A stretch of 45,235 nt of DNA from an uncultured Bacteroidota bacterium (lineage in GTDB: Bacteria; Bacteroidota; Bacteroidia; Bacteroidales; UBA12077). How positions within the stretch are numbered: position 1 is the first letter of the stretch; the number at the start of each line of letters is the position of its first letter. The stretch lies in contig CAJXLK010000037.1 in the NCBI GenBank assembly GCA_913055635.1, positions 1-45,235 on the forward strand. Reading direction: 5' to 3'. Position numbers and translations under genes: made by a program. Under the pieces are notes generated by a model, which saw only the letters and a list, made by a program, of their open reading frames with translations, did not search any database and was not told the origin of the DNA. This document shows positions 23,932-33,266 of this stretch, piece after piece.

Positions 23932-24657
23932 ATGATACGTTGCTCATATTGTGGGGTAGAACTGGAAGAAAATGCAAATTTTTGCTCTTTATGTGGCGAA
24001 CCTCTATGGAACCATCATAGGGATAACCTCGCCTATATTAAGTCCAGGAAACAAGAGCAAGAGCAAAAACTGTTGACCGATTACCAAAAATTAACCGGTT
24101 TTCAGAAAAGGATGGTATTTTGGAAAATATCAGGATTCATTCTTATTTCCGGTATCATCATTACTTTAATCATCGACCTGGTAGGAAACCAGGGAATAAC
24201 CTGGTCAAAATACCCCATTACCGTCAACCTGGTTATATTGATCATTGCCACGTTGATTGCTTTTTGGTGCAGGAAAATATTGCTCCTGCTTTTGTTGAGC
24301 TTCCTGGCCACTTCCGTTCTCCTGGTGCTTTTGGATATTTATGCCGGAAATGCCGGCTGGGGGATGAAACTTGGAATTCCCCTGCTTCTTGCAGGATACA
24401 TTGGTGTTTATGTCTTCATTGAGATGATAAAAACTTCCCGGCAAAAGGGATTGAATATCATAGCCTATTCACTGATTATATCAGGACTTTTGTGTATCTG
24501 CATAGACGGGATCCTTTCGCTGTATTCCGGTTCTTCACTGCATTTCACCTGGAGCCTCATTGTGATGGTCTCCGTGGCGATCATATCAACGATCCTGCTT
24601 TATATCCATTACCGGCTGAAAAAAATAACCGACCTGAAAAGATTTTTCCACATTTAA
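23932..24657 (+). CDS. Zinc-ribbon membrane protein (DUF6320-like)
   Basis: A 241-residue protein with an N-terminal zinc ribbon (CSYCGVELEENANFCSLCGE; Cys4, 7, 19, 22), a charged linker (about residue 28-58), and six hydrophobic segments. The final C-terminus is cytosolic and basic. The arrangement and position, directly after an alcohol-acetyltransferase-like gene, is a recurrent pair in Bacteroidota and Firmicutes. It may anchor or regulate the acyltransferase at the membrane, which is an inference from the pairing. No enzyme motif seen. Confidence 0.75.
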   Translation: MIRCSYCGVELEENANFCSLCGEPLWNHHRDNLAYIKSRKQEQEQKLLTDYQKLTGFQKRMVFWKISGFILISGIIITLIIDLVGNQGITWSKYPITVNLVILIIATLIAFWCRKILLLLLLSFLATSVLLVLLDIYAGNAGWGMKLGIPLLLAGYIGVYVFIEMIKTSRQKGLNIIAYSLIISGLLCICIDGILSLYSGSSLHFTWSLIVMVSVAIISTILLYIHYRLKKITDLKRFFHI

Positions 24658-24730
24658 AATGCAAAATTATACCCGGCAGGGGTTCCCATCAAAATAAAAC
24701 CGGAAGTCATTCCACGATGGTTGATTCGTT

Positions 24731-25363
24731 CTAAATAACCGGCCATAATTCATTCCACAAATCCCGGCCCATAACAAAATACAATAACAGACTGCCAATC
24801 CATCCGTGATACAGGGCCAGTGGCCATAAATTTTTCCATTTCAAATAAACACTGACGAATCCAGCCTCCATAAAAAAGGCAAAACCCATAAGGGGCAAAC
24901 TGGGATAATGAACAATTGCAAACAACAGGGAAGTCAGCAAAATTAACTGGTAATTCTTTAAATTGAAGCCGGACATTGCCCGTAAGTTACCGGCAACCAA
25001 TGCGATCATCATAAACTGCTGGATGATCCCCCATGCCGGATAAAAAATAAATATCGGAATGACATGCCAGTTAAGAAAACTGACATTAGAAACTGCGCCA
25101 TACCAAATAATAGCGGTTGCAATGAGCAAAGCAAAAGGCAGAAGAAACAGAAATGCAGGTTTAAATTCATCCTTCCGAAAACCCCAACGCCTGAGAATGG
25201 TGTGATCCCCACGGTATCTGTTTAAAATGAATCCAGTCCAGAACAAACAGGCCGCACCGATATAGAATACACGCAATTCAAGCCAATCCATTAAAATATA
25301 TTTCATCAACCCGGTGATGACAACTGCCAGTATCTCAAGCCATCTCTTCCTGTCTGATGCCAT
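24731..25363 (-). CDS. CPBP-family membrane protein lacking the Glu pair
   Basis: A 210-residue, six- to seven-helix membrane protein of the CPBP (Abi/CAAX protease-related) family. The second and third motifs are visible: FAIVH (148-152) and LYHGW (His186). The first, normally EExxxR with the catalytic Glu pair, reads QQFMMI (Gln115, Gln116), so the standard glutamic protease mechanism is not supported. Subgroups with altered first motif exist; the protein could be a non-proteolytic membrane factor. It converges with the acyltransferase/zinc-ribbon pair and has a long gap upstream. Confidence 0.75.
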   Translation of the reverse strand: MASDRKRWLEILAVVITGLMKYILMDWLELRVFYIGAACLFWTGFILNRYRGDHTILRRWGFRKDEFKPAFLFLLPFALLIATAIIWYGAVSNVSFLNWHVIPIFIFYPAWGIIQQFMMIALVAGNLRAMSGFNLKNYQLILLTSLLFAIVHYPSLPLMGFAFFMEAGFVSVYLKWKNLWPLALYHGWIGSLLLYFVMGRDLWNELWPVI

Positions 25364-26126
25364 AAGTTTAGGGTATTAGGTACACAACTCCAATTTGAAA
25401 CGCATTAATGGCACCGTTCATGAATGAATTCATCCTGATTTGTGTTACACAAACGGCGATTTTGACTTTATATACCCTTCATTCATCCGGGAATAAAGTA
25501 TTGTGTATTATAAGCTTCTGGTTAAAACATCTTATAAAATTAGTAAAATATTCTTTAAGCTGGTCAGAACGATTAGATTGCCCTTGAATAAAATTGATTA
25601 TATCAGGAAAATAACCCATATGATTCCCTAATCTTGAACAGCAATATGGAAGGAAACCCACTGATACTAAAATAGCCGGGTATCTTATCATGGCCAGTGA
25701 TAAGGCAGAAATCTCCCATCAAATTAAACAACAGCACCTGTCCTTATGATATTCCGCGCTCAGAGAATGGAGAAGGAGCGTACTGCCTGTATAATTTCGT
25801 CCAGGATAAAGGAATGGGGCCCACTATGAAAAAAAATAAATAAATTTACTCTGTTCCAGAAAAAAAGCCGTAAATTGAAACCGATTTAAGAATCCGCGCT
25901 TTTATTGATTCATTTCCGCTTCTTATTGGTTCATATCTGCCCTCATTTTTAAATCCAGGATTTTAACACATCATAAGGAATTTTCCCATTCGCTCAATGG
26001 AAAAACGTAACTAAAGGATTTCCATTTGATCATAACTTCCTGAATATTAGCACACAACTTTAAACTCATGCAACAATCAACATTTATATAGAAAATCTTA
26101 ATTACTCAAAAAAAAAAGGGATCCAT
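25364..26126. other. 763-bp gap
   Basis: AT-rich, with only short frames that have no coding look. It holds the palindrome at 25439-25453 and presumably the divergent promoters of the CPBP-family and nitronate monooxygenase-like genes. A run of ten A at 26108-26117 lies 9 bp before the latter. Confidence 0.5.
25439..25453. promoter_or_regulatory. Perfect 15-bp palindrome
   Basis: TTTGTGTTACACAAA is a perfect dyad with a single central base, 76 bp upstream of the CPBP-family start. It has the look of a Crp/Fnr-type half-site pair, but no regulator gene is nearby. Confidence 0.4.
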
Positions 26127-27248
26127 TTGAAATCATTTAGCATAGGCGAGTTGACGATACCCGTCCCGGTCATTCAGGGTGGAATGGGTGTCGGCATCTC
26201 ATTGTCGGGACTGGCTTCGGCAGTCGCCAATATGGGTGGAATAGGGGTCATTTCAACAGTTGGAATAGGCCTGATTCATCCCGTCAAAAACAGCAATTAT
26301 AAAAAGAACAACATTGATGCCCTCCGGAATGAAATCAGGAAAGCGCGGAAAAAAACGAACGGCGTTCTGGGGGTGAACATCATGTCGGTGATCACCAACT
26401 TTGCCGATATGGTGCGCACATCCATTGAGGAGGGTATTGATATCATTTTTGCAGGGGCGGGATTGCCTCTTGATTTACCTAAATATTTAGGAGAATCAAC
26501 CCGTACCAAACTTGTACCCATTATCTCATCAGGCCGCGCAGCGTCCATCATCTGCCATAAGTGGAAGCAAAATTACGATTATTTGCCCGACGCATTGGTA
26601 GTAGAAGGCCCCAAGGCAGGGGGGCATCTGGGATTTAAAGCCGAAACCCTGGAAAACGAAAACAATCAACTGGAACATCTGGTGGATAACGTTCTGGAAG
26701 TAGCTGTTGAGATGAAAAATAAGTACAACAAAAATATACCTGTTATAGCAGCAGGGGGTATTTATTCGGGTGCAGATATGTTTCAGTTTTTACAACAAGG
26801 GGCATCAGCAGTGCAGATGGGAACCCGCTTTGTGGCTACCAATGAATGCGATGCATCCGTTAAATTTAAGAATGCATTTGTAGAGGCTGACAGCGCGGAT
26901 ATTCAGATCATAAAAAGTCCGGTGGGCATGCCGGGGAGATCCCTTTCAAACAAGTTCCATCGCGAAGCCGCTGAAGGCAAACGTAAACCCAGGACTTGTC
27001 CTTATCACTGCATCAAATCGTGCAACCCCAAAACAACACCCTATTGTATCTCAAAAGCCCTGGTTGCTGCGTATCACGGAAATCTTGAAAATGGATTTGT
27101 CTTTACCGGCGTGAATGCAGGAAAAGTAAAAAAGATATCATCGGTTCGACAGGTTTTTAAAAAACTGCATAAGGAATACATCCGGGCAAGAAAAAGACAT
27201 TTAAAAAACTTCATTTTAACGAATCCTCGGAAATTTGAGTATGGGTAA
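26127..27248 (+). CDS. Nitronate monooxygenase / FabK-like flavoprotein
   Basis: A 373-residue FMN-dependent TIM-barrel enzyme of the nitronate monooxygenase (2-nitropropane dioxygenase)/FabK family. N-terminal IPVPVIQGGMGVGIS and ANMGGIGVIST bind flavin; LVVEGPKAGGHLGF holds the conserved His; PVIAAGGIYSGADM and GASAVQMGTRFVAT form the phosphate-binding part. A Cys-rich insert near the end, CPYHCIKSCNPKTTPYC, is typical of a subgroup of these proteins and may bind a metal or cluster. The start is TTG at 26127, placed by the conserved N-terminus. It may detoxify alkyl nitronates or serve as an enoyl reductase; the subgroup is uncharacterised. Confidence 0.85.
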   Translation: MKSFSIGELTIPVPVIQGGMGVGISLSGLASAVANMGGIGVISTVGIGLIHPVKNSNYKKNNIDALRNEIRKARKKTNGVLGVNIMSVITNFADMVRTSIEEGIDIIFAGAGLPLDLPKYLGESTRTKLVPIISSGRAASIICHKWKQNYDYLPDALVVEGPKAGGHLGFKAETLENENNQLEHLVDNVLEVAVEMKNKYNKNIPVIAAGGIYSGADMFQFLQQGASAVQMGTRFVATNECDASVKFKNAFVEADSADIQIIKSPVGMPGRSLSNKFHREAAEGKRKPRTCPYHCIKSCNPKTTPYCISKALVAAYHGNLENGFVFTGVNAGKVKKISSVRQVFKKLHKEYIRARKRHLKNFILTNPRKFEYG

Positions 27249-27273
27249 GACCGAATTTCAGGAACAACACTCA

Positions 27274-29694
27274 CTACTCATCCTTGAGCGATTCAGCGGG
27301 ATTGACCGTAGCGGTGCGGAAAGCCCGATAGCTCACTGTTAAAAGGGCTATCAGCAAGGTGATTCCGGAAGCCAGGACAAAAACATACCAGCTGATGTGG
27401 GTGCGGTAAGCAAAGTCCTGCAACCAATCATCCATGAGATAATAGCTCAGGGGCCAGCCTACCAAAGTGGCAAAAGCAACCAGAATCAAAATCTCTCTGG
27501 AGAGCAGCCGAAGGACCTGCCCTACCGACGCCCCAAAAACCTTTCGCACACCAATCTCCTTGGTCCTTTGTGCAGCCATAAAAGAGGCCAATCCAAGAAG
27601 CCCCAGGCACGAAATGAGGATGGCCAACAACGAAAAAGCCTTGAACAGTTTGCCTACCTTCTGCTCCTGGCGGTACTTAGCTTCCCAGTCGTTCTCCAAA
27701 AATGAATAATCCAGCGGGGTGGCACTTACAAATTTATCCCACTTTCCGCGGATGAATTCCAGGGTCTCCTGCATCTGACCCGGCCGCAGTTGAATCGACA
27801 TGTGCGAATAACGCTCATTGATATAATAAAAGATCAACGGTTGTATCTCATGGTGCAACGATCTGAAATTGAAATTCTTCATCACACCTACCACCTCAAA
27901 AACAATATCCTCTCCTTCGTTTCCTTGCATAAGGATCACATTTTTGCCGACGGCCTGATCAAAGCCAAATTTCTTTTTCGCTGCCTCGTTGATCAAAATA
28001 CCCAGGGAATCGGTGGCATAGTCTTCCGAGAAGAAACGGCCTTCCGACATTTCAATGCCATAGGTCTCATCATAATAAGGATCGGTGGCAGAGAAATCAA
28101 TCACCATGGATTGCTGGGGAGAAGAGCCTTCGGGATAAAAGGCCGTACTGGAAGTCATTCCACCCGGTACATTCCTGGAATAGGAAGCATTTAAAATATT
28201 GGGGTGACTCAACAACTCCTGACGGAAAGCATCCTGCTCGGTGCCCAGTTCACTGACCCGGTTGAGCACCATGACATGTTGTTTGTTGAATCCCAAATCC
28301 TTCTGGTTGATGTACTGCATTTGCCGGCCAACAACAATGGTGCTCACCACCAGGACGATGGTAATGATGAACTGAAAGACCACCAGCGCACCCCTTAATT
28401 TGGAGTTCTTAGATCCTCCGCTCAGCCTGCCTTTTAACACTGTCACCGGGTTGAAGGCCGACAGGTAAAAGGCCGGGTAGCTCCCTGCCATCAGTCCCAC
28501 CACAACACCAATACCTACAAGCACCAGCAAAAAGAGGGGATCCCTGAAATAATGGATATCCAGGCTCTTATCAGCCAGGTTGTTAAACAAGGGCAAAGCC
28601 ACCTCTACCAAAACAATGGAAAGCAGGAGTCCCAGGAAGGTGATCATCATAGCCTCTGCAATGAACTGAAGAATCAGCTGTTTTCGGGAACTGCCGTTCA
28701 CCTTTTTCACCCCCACCTCTTTGGCCCGGTTCGCCGATTTGGCAGTGGCCAGGTTCATGAAGTTGATGGCCGCGATGAGGATCAAAAAGAAAGCAATGAG
28801 CGAGAAAAAATACACATTGTTCATGCTGCCGGTCGTGCCGATCTCATTGTCCAGCTCCGAGTGCAGGTAGATATCGGTCAGGGGCTGAAGGTGATAGCTC
28901 CACATATAGCCCGATGCATTGAATTTTTCCCAGCTGGAACCGAATATTTCCCGGACCTGGGGAGCCACATACTTCTTGACCATCGCGGGGAATTGTCGCT
29001 CCATCTCACTGGCTGTATATCCCTGCTGAAGAAGCACATAGGTGTATACATTGGTGGAAAGCCACATATCGTTTTCATACTGACCCGACGACAAATAAGA
29101 AACCAACAGGTCGTATTGAAAATGAGACGTTTCCGGACAATCTTCCATGACACCGGTGACCTCCAGTTCCAGATTTGCATTGGCCCATTCGATGGTTTTT
29201 CCAATGGGGGAAGCTTCTCCAAAATACTTTTTTGCCGTGGACCGGGTAAGCACCACCTTGTTGGGTTCAGACAGGGCCTTATCCGGATTGCCCTCGATGA
29301 AAGGCATGGTGAACACATCAAAAACCGAGGAGTCGGCAAAGAACAGATGGTCCTCTATGTATTTGCGGTCTTCAATCCGTATCACCGAATTCATCGTGGC
29401 CCGAAAGCGCGTCATCTCTTCCACTGCAGGATATTCAGCTCTCATAACCGGTCCCATGGGATTGGACGACAGGGCCGACTGGATTTCACTGGAACGGATC
29501 TTCCCCTGAAATGTGATCCGGTGTATCCGGTCTTTCCTTTGATGGTGCTGGTCGTAGCTGAGCTCATCCTGAACATAGAGCATGATCAAAATGGCACTGG
29601 CCAGGCCAATGGCGAGTCCAAATACGTTTATCAGGGTATATCCCTTGTACTTCTGAAGGGTTCGCAGGGCAATCTTAAAGTAATTTTTCAACAT
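27274..29694 (-). CDS. FtsX/MacB-type ABC permease (two-module)
   Basis: An 806-residue membrane protein with two FtsX/MacB_PCD modules. The start MLKNYFKIALRTLQKYKGYTL, first helix, and a periplasmic MacB-like domain (about residue 50-240) lead to three helices around residue 285-380; then a repeat of the plan ends with KEIGVRKVFGASVGQVLRLLS and TVSYRAFRTATVNPAESLKDE. ATG at 29694 is preferred to a TTG three codons upstream. Such proteins are frequent in Bacteroidota, often in paralogous sets, and use a separate ATPase that is not encoded next door. Cargo unknown; antimicrobial peptide or lipoprotein handling is typical. It converges with the nitronate monooxygenase-like gene. Confidence 0.92.
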   Translation of the reverse strand: MLKNYFKIALRTLQKYKGYTLINVFGLAIGLASAILIMLYVQDELSYDQHHQRKDRIHRITFQGKIRSSEIQSALSSNPMGPVMRAEYPAVEEMTRFRATMNSVIRIEDRKYIEDHLFFADSSVFDVFTMPFIEGNPDKALSEPNKVVLTRSTAKKYFGEASPIGKTIEWANANLELEVTGVMEDCPETSHFQYDLLVSYLSSGQYENDMWLSTNVYTYVLLQQGYTASEMERQFPAMVKKYVAPQVREIFGSSWEKFNASGYMWSYHLQPLTDIYLHSELDNEIGTTGSMNNVYFFSLIAFFLILIAAINFMNLATAKSANRAKEVGVKKVNGSSRKQLILQFIAEAMMITFLGLLLSIVLVEVALPLFNNLADKSLDIHYFRDPLFLLVLVGIGVVVGLMAGSYPAFYLSAFNPVTVLKGRLSGGSKNSKLRGALVVFQFIITIVLVVSTIVVGRQMQYINQKDLGFNKQHVMVLNRVSELGTEQDAFRQELLSHPNILNASYSRNVPGGMTSSTAFYPEGSSPQQSMVIDFSATDPYYDETYGIEMSEGRFFSEDYATDSLGILINEAAKKKFGFDQAVGKNVILMQGNEGEDIVFEVVGVMKNFNFRSLHHEIQPLIFYYINERYSHMSIQLRPGQMQETLEFIRGKWDKFVSATPLDYSFLENDWEAKYRQEQKVGKLFKAFSLLAILISCLGLLGLASFMAAQRTKEIGVRKVFGASVGQVLRLLSREILILVAFATLVGWPLSYYLMDDWLQDFAYRTHISWYVFVLASGITLLIALLTVSYRAFRTATVNPAESLKDE

Positions 29695-30245
29695 GGCTGG
29701 CAATTTTTCCCTAAGACTAGCAAAGCTTGTGCCAGCAATTTTAAAATCCTAAAAATCAATTTTATAAACAAAGAATCCTGGTGGTAAAAACGTCCGCAAA
29801 TGAATCACCAAATGTTCATTTTCGCACAATTTATATTTCTTATATATTCCGGCTCTTTTAGAAATTAAGAAAGGCTTTCTTGCTCTATTGGAAAGGTCTC
29901 TTATATCTAAATAATGCACAAGATTACCTCGAAACTACAAACCCTCAGAAGCAACCTTAGAAGGCCAAGCTGATAGCCAGGATGGTATTCTTCTTCAAAT
30001 ACCTGTTTCTGCCTTTAGTTGAGGAAGGAAAATCATTACTGGCGGCTTTTCCCAAATATTTTCCTACATTTGATGAAACGGCATTTCAAAGAAAAATGGG
30101 CGAAAGAAATTAGAAAATCAAGATTTGATTGACCGCATCAACAGGGTGGGCATTATTTTATATTCCTCTGGCAGATAGCCTTATCAAACTCAATGGATAG
30201 CCATATTCAACTCAATGATTCACTTGCAAAGAAGCATTTAAAAGA
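29695..30245. other. Gap with no intact gene
   Basis: About 550 bp with no convincing frame. At 30054-30072 it repeats the 19 bp AAATATTTTCCTACATTTG of 22496-22514, again ending in TACATTTG, though no rightward gene follows. Perhaps a promoter left from a lost gene. Confidence 0.4.
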
Positions 30246-30980
30246 TCACAACTGCCAGATCACCCCAATATCGACAAAATGGATCACGGTGAAGTTGTAT
30301 ACTTCCTCCACATCGGCCCCGCCTTCCAGGATGCGGTAACCAGCCTTCATGGCCAGGTTTTTTGTTAAAGGAATGCGACCGCCCAGGAAAAAGTCGAAGG
30401 CCCTGCCCGGTCCCCCCGCCAGACCGTCGCCTTTCAGGAAGATCCGCCAGTTCTCAAATTTATAGGCGGTGTAAATATTTAACAACGGAACAAAACCCAG
30501 GTCATCCTTTTTGGCTGAGACACCATCGGTGCCCAATTTAATCCGGGCATCCCTGATTTTAGCGGTAAAACCAAGGCCCAGCCTCCAGCGCTCACTGGTT
30601 ATAAGGCTCCTTCGGTAGGTGATGCGGTAGCTGTTGAACTTGTAATACCCGTCAATTTCTTCACCCCTTGCAAAAAGGGTTCCCTGGTAATAGATGTCAA
30701 AGGGAGCCGGACCCTGATAATCTATACCCAGGGGCGCATACAGGAGAGATATATGGTTCCTTTCCGCAAAGGTATAACCCACCCTTATACGAAGGGGAAT
30801 CACCGGCCCCTGAAGGTCGAAATCTTTATTCAGATCAAACTTTGTGGCACTGCTTTCATTGGGGATCCTCACCTCGTTGTATCCCTGGAAAGCCAGGCCG
30901 GATTCAATATCCAGGCTTAACTGGGCGTGAAGCGGGGCAAAACCCACCAAAAACAACAAAGAAAATATGAGCTTTTTCAT
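30246..30980 (-). CDS. Outer-membrane beta-barrel protein, unknown role
   Basis: A 244-residue exported protein with a clear signal peptide (MKKLIFSLLFLVGFAPLHAQ). The mature part consists of alternating strands with aromatic ends (PLRIRVGYTF, ISLLYAPLGIDYQG, YRITYRRSLIT, WRLGLGFTAKIRDARI, NIYTAYKFENWRIFLKGDG, NLAMKAGYRILEGG) and ends in FVDIGVIWQL. That is the pattern of an 8- to 10-stranded outer-membrane barrel. I do not recognise a specific family. It stands alone. Confidence 0.75.
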   Translation of the reverse strand: MKKLIFSLLFLVGFAPLHAQLSLDIESGLAFQGYNEVRIPNESSATKFDLNKDFDLQGPVIPLRIRVGYTFAERNHISLLYAPLGIDYQGPAPFDIYYQGTLFARGEEIDGYYKFNSYRITYRRSLITSERWRLGLGFTAKIRDARIKLGTDGVSAKKDDLGFVPLLNIYTAYKFENWRIFLKGDGLAGGPGRAFDFFLGGRIPLTKNLAMKAGYRILEGGADVEEVYNFTVIHFVDIGVIWQL

Positions 30981-31465
30981 GCGGGTATATTATTTAATTC
31001 ATCGGCCTATAGGTATTTATCCAACAGGCTGGCAACTTTTCGTTCATATTGGAAACATCAATGGGTTATAAGCAAACCCTCACGGAAAAATTTGACTCTG
31101 CAAAAAAGCTACTCATTCCCGCGGAATCAGGTTATATTTCATAGCTACTTTTTTAACAAGAGCCGATTCAACAGCAAACAGCTGTGGATATTTTTCCTGG
31201 CCAATTCCGGCAGCCTGTTCAACAGTCTGGTGCTATAATATATAAAGGTAGAATATAAATTACTTAAAATCAAGCGTTGAAAAATTTATGAGATGAATTT
31301 TCCCTTTTCGCGCCTTATAAAATCCCTCAAAAGGTGGGGTTCCTTTCCGGTTATCTTTTTAACGGTATCAGTGAGGCGGGGTGGATTTCTGGAAAACCGG
31401 GGCAGGTAATGCAGCATGAGCATCACAAAGATCATGTTTGGCCGGATTCCCTGTTTTCTTTTGGT
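30981..31465. other. Gap upstream of barrel gene and downstream of dmsC
   Basis: Nothing recognisable. A short plus-strand frame from about 31060 (MGYKQTLTEKFDSAKKLLIP) is interrupted quickly and may be a gene fragment. Otherwise AT-rich spacer. Confidence 0.4.
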
Positions 31466-32521
31466 TTACACCCCTATCCTGTAATAAGAGGCGTAGAAAA
31501 CAGCCCGGGCGATGAGTTCGGAAATGAGGAAAAAGGCAAAGGGCAGGTAAAAGGCAAAGTGCATATGCTGGAGCTTGTTTTTTTTCCAGGTTAGATAGAA
31601 AACCGAGAGGGCGCCCAGCAGGAGGGTCCCCCACCGCGCCAGGATAAAAGAATAATGAACAGGCTCCGGCTTAAAAGCCACATTTGCTTCAGGAGTCGCC
31701 GGGTTAAAAAACAATCCATTGACAAGAATGACTGCCACCGCCAGGAATGCCATGAAAGCAAGGACCCCGAATTTACTCCCCGGGTGGATGTGATTGTTGG
31801 TTTTTGTCCCCTCGTGATTTCTACCTTCGTGATTTCTGCCTTCATAATTTGTAGCTTCGTGATTTGTAGCCTGGCGATTTGTTTTCAGGCGATTTCTGCC
31901 CAGGCGATTTGTCCCCGCTCGAAACCGGTGTAAAGACAATCCCAGCACAAAGGCAGATCCCATGAGCAGGGCCGTAGAATAAAACCCGACCAGGGTGGAC
32001 AGGCTGTTCCAGGGTGGTACAGTGGGTATCATGTACAACCTGGACATGGTATACACCATGATGAGACCTATTACAGCTGCTCCCGGGATAAAAGTCCTGT
32101 AATATTTCACACCCGGCTTTTTAAAATACAGGATGAAGCTGACAAGCGCCAGGGCAAACAGAAACAGGGAGACGAACAATATTTCCCGGCTCAGCCAGGA
32201 GGTTTCCAGGTTGCTTAACGCATACACCGAATGAAGGGGGTTGTTCAGGTGAAGGAACGACAGGGCGAGTGCTACCACCATAAGGCCGGCGGCAACATAC
32301 AGGGCGGTGTGGTTTAGTTTGGTGTAAAGATTAAGATCTTGGGCATAGCCGTTTTGTTCCTGGGCGTTGCCAATGCGATCTTTGCGGGTGTAGCCGGTGC
32401 GATCGTGGGTGTAACCGTTGAATTTTTTGGCAAACACAAAGGGTAAGACAGCGATCATGATGCCGGTGGCCCATTGAGCAATGGTGGTAAAAAAGACGAG
32501 CGACCATTCCGTGTGTAGCAT
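31466..32521 (-). CDS. dmsC: DmsC-type membrane anchor subunit
   Basis: A 351-residue membrane protein, the quinol-oxidising anchor of the DmsABC-type reductase, with eight predicted helices. The start WSLVFFTTIAQWATGIMIAVL and the later SALSNLETSWLSREILF region (LxNxxxSWLSREI) are typical of the DmsC/NrfD-related anchor. It follows dmsB by 1 nt. Two loops are expanded by short-period repeats not expected in this family: heptapeptide-like units around GYT (residue 35-67) and pentapeptide units such as RNHEG (residue 204-241). Apart from these it appears intact. It should take electrons from menaquinol for the catalytic subunit. Confidence 0.85.
   Translation of the reverse strand: MLHTEWSLVFFTTIAQWATGIMIAVLPFVFAKKFNGYTHDRTGYTRKDRIGNAQEQNGYAQDLNLYTKLNHTALYVAAGLMVVALALSFLHLNNPLHSVYALSNLETSWLSREILFVSLFLFALALVSFILYFKKPGVKYYRTFIPGAAVIGLIMVYTMSRLYMIPTVPPWNSLSTLVGFYSTALLMGSAFVLGLSLHRFRAGTNRLGRNRLKTNRQATNHEATNYEGRNHEGRNHEGTKTNNHIHPGSKFGVLAFMAFLAVAVILVNGLFFNPATPEANVAFKPEPVHYSFILARWGTLLLGALSVFYLTWKKNKLQHMHFAFYLPFAFFLISELIARAVFYASYYRIGV
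31799..31912 (-). repeat. 15-bp-period coding repeat in dmsC
   Basis: About eight degenerate 15-bp units code for five-residue units TNRLG, RNRLK, TNRQA, TNHEA, TNYEG, RNHEG, RNHEG, TKTNN. On the plus strand units contain GGCGATTTG or CGTGATTT. The frame is preserved, so the expansion is tolerated in a hydrophilic loop between helices. Confidence 0.85.
32321..32419 (-). repeat. 21-bp-period coding repeat in dmsC
   Basis: Degenerate seven-residue units FNGYTHD, RTGYTRK, DRIGNAQ, EQNGYAQ, DLNLYTK follow the first helix of DmsC. The DNA units share GGTGTAGCCGGT-like stretches on the plus strand. Confidence 0.75.
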
Positions 32522-32522
32522 G

Positions 32523-33134
32523 TTAGACCTCCTCCTGGTTTACAATTGTCCAGTTTTTTGATTTATCGGCAGACGGGTGTTTTTTGATGACAACAGAAGG
32601 CTTTGTGTGGTGCACCGGTGGCAGGGGATAGATGTTGTCGTGCTGGCCGTATTTGCGCTCCAGCTCATCGAGGTCACCCACATCCAGCACCCTCATGGGG
32701 CATGCGGCCACACAAGCAGGCTGCTTTCCTTCATCCAGGTAATCATAGCACATGGTGCATTTGGTCATCACGCCCCTGTCCTGGTCCAGGGTCAGGGCGC
32801 CATACGGGCAGGCCCATTCACAATATTGACAGCCCATGCATGTGCTTTCATCGATCAGGACAATCCCATCCTCCCTTTTGTATATGGCGTTATTGGGACA
32901 CGAACGCATGCAAATGGGGTCCTGGCAGTGGTTGCAGGACATGGATACGTTATAAGCCGCAATATCTGATATCCAGGTCTGGTCGTCCCGGACCCAGTCG
33001 CCACCGCACACCTCGTAAACCTTCCTCCATAGGATGGAGTTGTTCAGGTTGTGCTTGTCCTTACAGGCAATCTGGCAGGTCTTGCAGCCGGAACACCGCG
33101 AGGAGTCGAAATAGAAAGCTTTTTGTTTTTTCAT
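32523..33134 (-). CDS. dmsB: DmsB-type iron-sulfur subunit
   Basis: A 203-residue electron-transfer protein with four Cys clusters for four [4Fe-4S] centres: CSGCKTCQIACKD, CNHCQDPICMRSCP, CMGCQYCEWACP and CTMCYDYLDEGKQPACVAACP. The order and spacing are those of DmsB-type subunits. It moves electrons between the membrane anchor (1 nt downstream) and the catalytic molybdoprotein (132 nt upstream). It has no signal peptide and would be carried out by the Tat substrate DmsA. In contrast to its two partners it has no repeat expansion. Confidence 0.94.
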   Translation of the reverse strand: MKKQKAFYFDSSRCSGCKTCQIACKDKHNLNNSILWRKVYEVCGGDWVRDDQTWISDIAAYNVSMSCNHCQDPICMRSCPNNAIYKREDGIVLIDESTCMGCQYCEWACPYGALTLDQDRGVMTKCTMCYDYLDEGKQPACVAACPMRVLDVGDLDELERKYGQHDNIYPLPPVHHTKPSVVIKKHPSADKSKNWTIVNQEEV

Positions 33135-33266
33135 GCCATTGTTTTTTCGTCATTCTGTTGGTCACATGCCCCCATGTGCATCGCCGCCGCTGAACTCATT
33201 CTCACGGAATGCGGGAGCCAGGTTCATTTCTCTTGTTGAAAGTCCCTGCATGGAGAAATGATCTAC

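Noticed and set aside
25479-25691. 70-codon minus-strand frame in the 25.4-26.1 kb gap
   Set aside because: No coding character beyond an open frame in AT-rich DNA.
28552-29787. 411-codon plus-strand frame opposite the FtsX-type permease
   Set aside because: Antisense to a clear permease; composition is typical of a shadow frame.
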